This document shows, in pieces, positions 7,092 to 11,826 of a stretch of DNA of 11,826 nt. The notes beneath the pieces were generated by a model. That model worked only from the letters and a program-made list of their open reading frames with translations. It was not told the DNA's origin and ran no database searches. Each line of letters starts with the position of its first letter. Within the stretch, counting starts at the first letter, position 1. The DNA comes from CADCVW01 sp035644935 (GTDB lineage: Bacteria > Pseudomonadota > Alphaproteobacteria > Sphingomonadales > Sphingomonadaceae): the NCBI GenBank assembly GCA_035644935.1, contig DASQNO010000083.1, positions 1 through 11,826 on the forward strand, given 5' to 3'. A program made the translations under genes and the position numbers.

Positions 7092-9244
7092 ATCTCGATA
7101 ACTGCACCCGCGGCGGTCCTGATCCGCCGTGGGGAGTACGGACGATTCTGAACATATTGGCTCTGGCCGCCGGATCGGCGCTCGCCGCGACCGGCGGCGC
7201 GGACGCGTCCACCAACGACATCGATGCCGACCAGATCATCGTGACCGGCACGCGCTACGCGCCGCCCGCAACCAGCAGCGCGACTCGGACGGACACTCCG
7301 CTCAAGGACGTCCCGCAGGCGGTGAGCCTCGTCACCAAGCAGCAGATCGAAGACGCTGCGCTACGTTCGATCGGCGATGTCCTGCGCTACGTGCCCGGCG
7401 CGCTGATCGGACAGGGCGAGGGGCATCGCGACCAGGTGACGCTGCGCGGCAACGGCAGCACCGCCGACTTCTTCGTCGATGGCCTGCGCGACGACGTTCA
7501 ATATTATCGCGGCCTCTACAACGTCGAGCGGGTCGAGGTGCTGAAAGGTCCAAACGCCATGATCTTCGGCCGCGGCGGGGGCGGCGGGGTCGTCAACCGC
7601 GTCAGCAAGCGCCCGTTTGATGGAAGGCTGATCGCGGGCGCGGTCTCGCTCGACAGCTTCGGCAGCCATTTCGTCGAAGCGGACGTCAACCTGCCACTGA
7701 TCTCCTTCGTCGCGGCGCGCGTCAACGCGGTTTACGAGGCGTTCAACAATCACCGCGACGCTTACGGCGGCGACCGGCTGGCGATCAATCCGATGCTCGA
7801 CATCGACATCGGCCCCGACACGCGCGCCGGTTTGTCCTACGAATATGCGCAGGACGACCGCGTCGTCGACCGCGGCGTTCCGTCGCTCGCCGGCCGGCCG
7901 CTGGAAAGCTTTCGCGACGCCTTCTTCGGCGCGCGCAGCGTCAACGACTCCGAATTCGACGCGCATGTCGTCCGGGCCGATCTGCTTCACCGCTTTTCCG
8001 ACGCTCTCAGCTTCAACGGCAAACTGCTCTACGGTCGCTACAACAAAAGTTACCAGAACGCGTTCGCCGCCACTGCGGTCACGACGAACGCCGCCGGGAC
8101 CCCGCAGGTGGGTGTCGAAGCCTATCGGGACGCCACGAGGCGCGAGAACCTGTTCGTCCAGAACGATCTCGTTTGGCGCGTCGACACCGGCGGCATCGGC
8201 CACGTCCTGCTCGCCGGCATCGAATATGGCGACCAGTCGACGCGCAACGAACGCGTCAACGGCTTTTTCGACGGTCCGGTCACAACGACCAGCAACCGGC
8301 GGCGCACCGCGGTCGACCTTACCGACCCGCTCCTCGTGCCCGACGTCACCTTTCGCGCCGGCGCGGGCAACCGCAGCGTCCGGAGCGAAGCCGACGTGCT
8401 CGCCGTCTACGCGCAGGACCAGCTGTCCATCGGTGAAGGCGTCGAGCTTGTCGCGGGCATACGCTACGATCGCTTCCGCCTCGAGGTCGCGGACCAATTA
8501 ACCGGTGCGGCGTTCGTCCGCACCGATGACCTGTGGTCGCCGCGGCTGGGGCTGGTGCTCAAACCCGTTGCGCCCGTGTCGCTCTACGCCAGCTACAGCC
8601 GGTCCTACCTGCCGCAATCGGGCGACCAATTCCTGTCGCTCGACGCGTCGCTGGAAACCTTGGAGCCCGAACGCTTCGACAATTACGAAGTCGGTGCCAA
8701 GTGGGAGCCGCGGCCCGGCCTGCTGGTGACCGCCGCCGCCTACCGGCTCGACCGCGTCAACAGCCGCGCCCCGGGCTCGGTCGCCGGAACCACGGTGCTG
8801 ACCGGCGCGCAGCGCAGCGAAGGCGTCGAGCTAAGCGCGTCGGGGCGGATCCTGCCGCGCTGGACGGTGAGCGCCGGCTACGCGCTGCAGGATGCGGAGA
8901 TCCGCAAGGCGGCCAGCGGCGCCCCCGCCGGGCGCGACGTGCCGCTGGTGCCCAGGCACCAGGCGTCGCTTTGGACGCGCTACGACGCCGGCGACCGGCT
9001 GGGGTTGGGCCTGGGCGTCTACCACCAGTCGCGCGTGTTCGCGTCGATCAGCAACGCGGTGACGCTGCCCCGCTACACGCGCGTCGATGGCGCGCTGTTC
9101 TTCCGCGTGGGCAAGGGCGTGGAGGCGCAGGTCAACGTCGAGAACCTGCTGGGCGAGGACTATTTCCCCACCGCGCACAACGACAACAACATCACCACGG
9201 GAGCCCCGCGCAACGTCCGCGGGACGCTGCGCTTTCAATTCTAG
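7076..9244 (+). CDS. TonB-dependent siderophore receptor (catecholate/Fiu-like class), start uncertain
   Basis: Outer-membrane beta-barrel that imports ferric siderophores using TonB energy. Numbered from the first possible start (TTG 7076, 722 residues): hydrophobic signal segment ILNILALAAGSALAA (24-38), TonB-box-like DQIIVTG (52-58), plug domain about 75-180 with DVPQAVSLVT, LRGNGSTADFFVDGLRDD and VERVEVLKGPNAMIFGRGGGGGVVNRVSK, then the barrel, with ASYSRSYLPQSGDQF late in the barrel and ending VRGTLRFQF with the terminal Phe used in barrel assembly. The plug wording fits the siderophore-receptor subfamily; the actual ligand cannot be read. The first TTG and the GTG at 7082 sit inside the Fur operator, and a signal peptide beginning there would have an odd 22-residue leader, so the true start is probably at 7136-7157. 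Single-gene unit: upstream terminator 6893-6921; a thioesterase converges from the right, with 61 nt and no clear terminator between. Confidence 0.93.
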   Translation: MRVIINLDNCTRGGPDPPWGVRTILNILALAAGSALAATGGADASTNDIDADQIIVTGTRYAPPATSSATRTDTPLKDVPQAVSLVTKQQIEDAALRSIGDVLRYVPGALIGQGEGHRDQVTLRGNGSTADFFVDGLRDDVQYYRGLYNVERVEVLKGPNAMIFGRGGGGGVVNRVSKRPFDGRLIAGAVSLDSFGSHFVEADVNLPLISFVAARVNAVYEAFNNHRDAYGGDRLAINPMLDIDIGPDTRAGLSYEYAQDDRVVDRGVPSLAGRPLESFRDAFFGARSVNDSEFDAHVVRADLLHRFSDALSFNGKLLYGRYNKSYQNAFAATAVTTNAAGTPQVGVEAYRDATRRENLFVQNDLVWRVDTGGIGHVLLAGIEYGDQSTRNERVNGFFDGPVTTTSNRRRTAVDLTDPLLVPDVTFRAGAGNRSVRSEADVLAVYAQDQLSIGEGVELVAGIRYDRFRLEVADQLTGAAFVRTDDLWSPRLGLVLKPVAPVSLYASYSRSYLPQSGDQFLSLDASLETLEPERFDNYEVGAKWEPRPGLLVTAAAYRLDRVNSRAPGSVAGTTVLTGAQRSEGVELSASGRILPRWTVSAGYALQDAEIRKAASGAPAGRDVPLVPRHQASLWTRYDAGDRLGLGLGVYHQSRVFASISNAVTLPRYTRVDGALFFRVGKGVEAQVNVENLLGEDYFPTAHNDNNITTGAPRNVRGTLRFQF
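7131..7136 (+). promoter_or_regulatory. Shine-Dalgarno-like GGGGAG near the unresolved start of the TonB receptor
   Basis: GGGGAG lies 8 nt before an in-frame ATT (7145), 11 nt before a CTG (7148) and 20 nt before a TTG (7157). It points to a start well downstream of the first TTG at 7076, but none of the well-spaced codons is a common start. Confidence 0.35.
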
Positions 9245-9305
9245 CAATCAACGAAGAGGTGCGTCTGCGTAGTCCCTAAGCTGTTCGGCGGCCGAGCCGT
9301 CGAGG

Positions 9306-9698
9306 CTAAAGCGCGGGCAACGGCCGCGGTCGCGCGTCTTCATCCAGCGCCACGAAGGTGAACAGGCCGCCCGTGACCTTGACCTCGTCGGCTCCGCGGC
9401 CGCGGGTGGCGACGACCTCGATGCGGATCGCCATGGAGGTGCGGCCGGTGCGTTCGATGTGCGCGTAGACCGAAATGATGTCCTGAAGCAGGATGGGCGC
9501 GATGAATTCCATCGCCTCGATCGCGATCGTCGCCACCGGCCCGTGCGCGCGCCGGCCCGCAACGATGCCCGCCGCGATGTCCATCTGCGACAGGACCCAG
9601 CCGCCGAAGATGTGGCCGTTGGCGTTGATGTCGCCCGGCCGCGGCACGACGCGCAGGATGGGCTCGCGCAAGGCGGTAGGCGGGGGAGATTCGGTCAT
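9306..9698 (-). CDS. Acyl-CoA thioesterase, hotdog fold (YciA-like)
   Basis: Predicted cytoplasmic enzyme that hydrolyses acyl-CoA to free acid and CoA. 130 residues, the usual size for single-domain hotdog thioesterases. The family block GDINANGHIFGGWVLSQMD (22-40) matches the YciA pattern D-x-NANG-x-IFGGW-x-x-SQMD, with Asp40 the conserved acidic residue of the active-site helix. His29 replaces the Asp usual after NANG in YciA as I recall it. Further matches: VATIAIEAMEFIAPI (55-69), RTGRTSMAIRIEV (83-95) and GLFTFVALDED (111-121). Start is ATG at 9698, 16 nt after the end of the upstream small membrane protein gene on the same strand; the Shine-Dalgarno is weak, so coupling to the upstream gene is likely. 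It is the last gene of a three-gene unit and converges on the TonB receptor. The substrate chain length cannot be read from sequence. Confidence 0.93.
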   Translation of the reverse strand: MTESPPPTALREPILRVVPRPGDINANGHIFGGWVLSQMDIAAGIVAGRRAHGPVATIAIEAMEFIAPILLQDIISVYAHIERTGRTSMAIRIEVVATRGRGADEVKVTGGLFTFVALDEDARPRPLPAL

Positions 9699-9714
9699 TC
9701 TTGGTTCAACTCGC

Positions 9715-10014
9715 TTAGCGGTCCTCGGGCGGGACCCAGTCGCTGTAATGGTCGCGGTGGTCGGCGGCCTCGTCGTCGTGCCCGCTATTGGCCGACATGA
9801 AGATCAGCCCCATCAGCCCCGTGCCGACCAGCATGGACAGGCCGACGCCCGCGACCGTGGCGATCACCATGGCCCCGGTGACCGGGATGCCGAACAGGCG
9901 GAACGACAGCAACGCCAATCCGATCAGCACGACCGTAAGCGCCACCATCCAGCGCATCAGCCGCCGGAAGTCGCTCAACGCCTTGGCGCGGGTCTGGTTG
10001 GGAGGCGGGCGCAC
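9715..10014 (-). CDS. Small two-helix membrane protein of unknown function
   Basis: I do not recognise this 99-residue protein. It has a basic, soluble N-terminus (1-20, RAKALSDFRRLMR), a first hydrophobic helix about 22-41 (WMVALTVVLIGLALLSF...), a second hydrophobic stretch about 45-73 rich in Gly and Val (VTGAMVIATVAGVGLSML...), and a polar, acidic, His-containing C-terminus (SGHDDEAADHRDHYSDW, 77-93). Start GTG at 10014, with AAAGG 5 nt upstream on the minus strand. It lies between the flippase gene (30 nt upstream) and the thioesterase gene (16 nt downstream), so it is almost certainly co-transcribed. Coding-type amino-acid composition, clean hydropathy and tight spacing argue that it is real. 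A role in envelope assembly is only guilt by association. Confidence 0.8.
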   Translation of the reverse strand: MRPPPNQTRAKALSDFRRLMRWMVALTVVLIGLALLSFRLFGIPVTGAMVIATVAGVGLSMLVGTGLMGLIFMSANSGHDDEAADHRDHYSDWVPPEDR

Positions 10015-10024
10015 GGCTCCCTTT

Positions 10025-10038
10025 GAGCCGCGCGGCTC
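10025..10038. repeat. Perfect 14-bp palindrome between flippase stop and next ribosome binding site
   Basis: GAGCCGCGCGGCTC is its own reverse complement; in RNA it can form a 5-bp GAGCC/GGCTC stem with a GCGC loop. It sits in the 30-nt gap, just upstream of the AAAGG that serves the small membrane protein. It has no T tract, so it is not a terminator; it may modulate translation or be chance in GC-rich DNA. Confidence 0.4.
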
Positions 10039-10044
10039 CCGCGA

Positions 10045-11556
10045 TCAAGCCGTGTCCGGCAGGCGGCGGCGGACCAGCAAGGTGTGGAGCTCGCTCACCG
10101 TGCGCGGCGAGAAGCGCCACAACAGCCCACAATAGGTCAGTGCGCCGAGCGCGGTGAGGACCGCCAGTTCCGGCGCCGGCGACAGCGGCTCCGCCCAGGG
10201 CCGCGCCAGAAACACGACCGCCGCCATGGCCGCCCCCGCCACGACGCCGGGCAGCAACGCCTTTGCCAGGTCCGCGAACCGGCACCCGATCGCCGGCAGC
10301 GTCAGCGCGAGCGTCACCAGCAGCATGACCGGCGTCCCCGCCTGCCAGGCATGGACCAGCCCCGGCGTTCCCCATTGCGCGCCGACGGTGAAGAACAGCG
10401 CCATGATCGCCGCGCCCGCCGCGCTCGTCCGCACGTAGATGCCCGGCCGGCCCAGCGCATTGGTCGCGGGCGAGCAGATGATCTGCAGCGCGAAGAACGG
10501 CATGGCCGGCGCCAGTCCGGAGACCAGCGGCGCCATCGGCAGCCATTTCGGCCCGAACAGCGTCGCGACCAGCGGTTCGGCGACAAGCGCCATGCCGATG
10601 TAGATGGGCAGCGCCACGAGCATGGTCAGCCGCGCGGACGTCAGAAACGCCCCCGACGCGCTGCCGCCCTCGCGGCCGAGCTGCACATAAGCGGGGAAAG
10701 CCACTTCGTTGAGCGGGGGGATGAACTTGGCGGTCAGGATCAGCGTCAGGAACAGGGCTTCCGTGTAGAGCCCGAGATCGTGCGGGTTCATCGTCCGCCC
10801 GGCGATCACGATGTCCGCCTGGCTCTGGATAATCCAGAAGAACTGCGCGGCCAGCAGCGCGCCGCCGAACCCGAGCACACCGCGCAGCCCCGTGAACCGG
10901 AACAAGGGCATGGGAACGCCCCCGGCGGCGATGCTGAGCCCGATCGCGCGTACCGCCATCAGCGCCAGCGGCGCCGCGACCAGCGTCCAGACGCCCATGC
11001 CCGCAAAGGCGCAGCCCAGCGCCGTCGCGGCTCCGGCCACCGCGCCCGCAAAGTTGGTGATCGCCTGCTTGCGGAACTCGAGCCCGCGGGCGAGCAGCGC
11101 GCCGGTGACCGCAAGCACTGGATTGCCAAGGTAGAGCAGGCATTGCCAGCGCAGCATGTCGGCGATGCCGGGCTCGTGATAATAGCTCTGCACCAACGGC
11201 GCGATGGCGAACTGCACCGCCGCAAGCCCCGCATTGAGCAGCAGCAGCAACCCAAACACCTGCCGCACGCGGCGGTGATCGAGGTCCGGATCCTGCACCA
11301 GTGAGGAGGCGAAGCTGTAGCCGTTCATGAAGGCCAGCACGACGAACACCGTCTGCGTCATTGCGAACAGGCCATAGTCGTGCGGGTCGAGGAGGCGGAC
11401 GACGATGATCGTGGATCCCCACATCACCGCCTGCGCGACGATCTGGCTTCCCGAACGCCAGAAGACGGCATCCCGGACGCGGTGGGCGAGCGGCGTTTCG
11501 GCTGGCGCGGGGGCGGGCACAGGGGCTGGCAGCGGGGCGGGATCGGCTAAGGGCAA
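10045..11556 (-). CDS. Lipopolysaccharide/exopolysaccharide flippase (Wzx/WzxC-like, MOP superfamily)
   Basis: Integral inner-membrane protein predicted to flip lipid-linked polysaccharide units to the periplasmic face. 503 residues, with hydrophobic helices spread over the whole length from about residue 35 to 485, as expected for the 12-14 helix polysaccharide transporters of the MOP superfamily. Family-like segments: RLLDPHDYGLFAM (54-66), FASSLVQDPDLDHRRVRQVF (82-101), and ALLARGLEFRKQAI further on. The N-terminal 26 residues are an unusual Pro/Ala tract (PAPLPAPVPAPAPAE) before the first helix. The only start available before an upstream stop is TTG at 11556, apart from an in-frame GTG at 11520; neither has a clear Shine-Dalgarno. 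It is the first gene of the flippase-membrane protein-thioesterase unit and is divergent from the rRNA promoter. No glycosyltransferase or polymerase gene is in view, so the polysaccharide is unknown. Confidence 0.9.
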   Translation of the reverse strand: MPLADPAPLPAPVPAPAPAETPLAHRVRDAVFWRSGSQIVAQAVMWGSTIIVVRLLDPHDYGLFAMTQTVFVVLAFMNGYSFASSLVQDPDLDHRRVRQVFGLLLLLNAGLAAVQFAIAPLVQSYYHEPGIADMLRWQCLLYLGNPVLAVTGALLARGLEFRKQAITNFAGAVAGAATALGCAFAGMGVWTLVAAPLALMAVRAIGLSIAAGGVPMPLFRFTGLRGVLGFGGALLAAQFFWIIQSQADIVIAGRTMNPHDLGLYTEALFLTLILTAKFIPPLNEVAFPAYVQLGREGGSASGAFLTSARLTMLVALPIYIGMALVAEPLVATLFGPKWLPMAPLVSGLAPAMPFFALQIICSPATNALGRPGIYVRTSAAGAAIMALFFTVGAQWGTPGLVHAWQAGTPVMLLVTLALTLPAIGCRFADLAKALLPGVVAGAAMAAVVFLARPWAEPLSPAPELAVLTALGALTYCGLLWRFSPRTVSELHTLLVRRRLPDTA

Positions 11557-11640
11557 AGTCGGTATAAACTCGAAGGGAGGTTCAGGATCCGGAAGGGCGC
11601 TGTAGTCCCGCGGGAGAGCTCCTGAAGGCCTTTAGCCCGC

Positions 11641-11668
11641 AAACTGAAATTTTTGTGAAACGAATCTG
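11641..11668 (+). promoter_or_regulatory. A/T-rich UP-element-like region upstream of the rRNA-type promoter
   Basis: A run of A and T tracts (AAACTGAAATTTTTGTGAAA at 11641-11660), sharply A/T-rich against GC-rich surroundings, directly upstream of the -35 hexamer. This is where the RNA polymerase alpha subunits contact strong rRNA promoters. Confidence 0.5.
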
Positions 11669-11697
11669 TTGACCTCCCAAATCGCCTAACATATATG
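11669..11697 (+). promoter_or_regulatory. Sigma-70 promoter of a probable rRNA operon
   Basis: TTGACC (11669-11674; 5 of 6 matches to TTGACA), an exact 17-nt spacer, then TATATG (11692-11697; 4 of 6 matches to TATAAT). It is the best sigma-70-type promoter I can find in the window. The start site would fall near A11704. It reads rightward, away from the flippase gene, into the leader with a boxA-like motif. Confidence 0.75.
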
Positions 11698-11826
11698 GCT
11701 CTTAGCAGACGGGGCGCGGCCGGTTGGTTGGTGTTTCGTTGGTGTCTCTTTCATCGGTAGGTCCGGTGCCCGATCGTGAGATGGGGGATGGAGGCGCGTC
11801 GGCTCTTTGACATTGTTGGTTTAGAT
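11698..11826 (+). other. Leader region of a probable rRNA operon, cut by the right edge
   Basis: No coding frame of interest lies here. The transcript from the promoter at 11669-11697 would start near 11704 and run about 120 nt to the edge, through a G/T-rich stretch (GGTTGGTTGGTGTTTCGTTG, 11722-11741) and a boxA-like motif at 11801-11812, followed by TTGTTGGTTTAGAT. The arrangement promoter, untranslated leader, boxA is that of ribosomal RNA operons; the 16S rRNA gene itself is outside the window, so this is an inference. Confidence 0.65.
11801..11812 (+). promoter_or_regulatory. boxA-like antitermination site
   Basis: GGCTCTTTGACA matches the rRNA boxA consensus TGCTCTTTAACA at 10 of 12 positions. 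In rRNA leaders boxA RNA is bound by NusB-NusE and prevents Rho-dependent termination over the long untranslated transcript. No convincing boxB hairpin was found just upstream. Confidence 0.65.

Noticed and set aside
7361..8497. Open frame of 378 codons on the minus strand inside the TonB receptor gene
   Set aside because: It is a shadow of a clear receptor gene on the plus strand; no recognisable domain.
9245..9305. Search for a terminator between the convergent TonB receptor and thioesterase genes
   Set aside because: Only short GC-rich matches (TCGG/CCGA) and no T tract; termination here may be Rho-dependent.
9785..11422. Open frame of 545 codons on the minus strand in another frame of the flippase gene
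   Set aside because: The translation is Arg/Ala/Gly-rich with no motif or membrane pattern, while the alternative frame gives a coherent polysaccharide flippase followed by a small membrane protein.

Overview
The window looks like chromosomal DNA from a GC-rich alphaproteobacterium, most likely of the Sphingomonadaceae (Sphingomonas or a close relative). The reasons are the high GC content with strong GC3 bias, a DUF4167 protein (an alphaproteobacterial family) following hisS-prfA-prmC, frequent TTG start codons, and protein sequences of sphingomonad character. This assignment is inferred from reading alone. I see no phage, plasmid, CRISPR or insertion-sequence genes; it is mainly housekeeping sequence.

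Layout. 1-1695 (minus): a secreted M61-family metallopeptidase, cut off in its C-terminal PDZ region by the left edge. 1766-2338 (minus): inorganic pyrophosphatase. 2339-2428: a 90-bp divergent intergenic region carrying a REP-like palindrome. 2429-5671 (plus): a compact translation cluster, hisS-prfA-prmC, whose genes overlap by 4 and 11 nt: histidyl-tRNA synthetase, peptide release factor 1, and the methyltransferase that modifies the GGQ glutamine of release factors. 5896-6867 (plus): a highly charged DUF4167 protein with an 18-nt repeat tract, closed by a strong intrinsic terminator at 6893-6921. 7076-9244 (plus): a TonB-dependent siderophore receptor preceded by two Fur-box-like 15-mers. 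11556-9306 (minus): a tight three-gene unit of a Wzx-type polysaccharide flippase, a small two-helix membrane protein and a hotdog acyl-CoA thioesterase. 11641-11826 (plus): an A/T-rich stretch, a good sigma-70 promoter (TTGACC-17-TATATG) and a boxA-like antitermination motif. Together these read as the leader of a ribosomal RNA operon whose 16S gene should begin just past the right edge.

How the parts work together. The hisS-prfA-prmC cluster handles histidine charging and translation termination. PrmC and its substrate RF1 are encoded side by side. The TonB receptor imports ferric siderophore and is probably iron-repressed; no siderophore synthesis, TonB or ExbBD genes are visible. The flippase unit faces away from the rRNA promoter.

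I did not find an undescribed system. The points most worth a second look are the rRNA leader at the right edge, the base-composition break inside hisS at the anticodon-binding domain, the unresolved start of the TonB receptor, the repeat tract in DUF4167, and the small unknown membrane protein between flippase and thioesterase.
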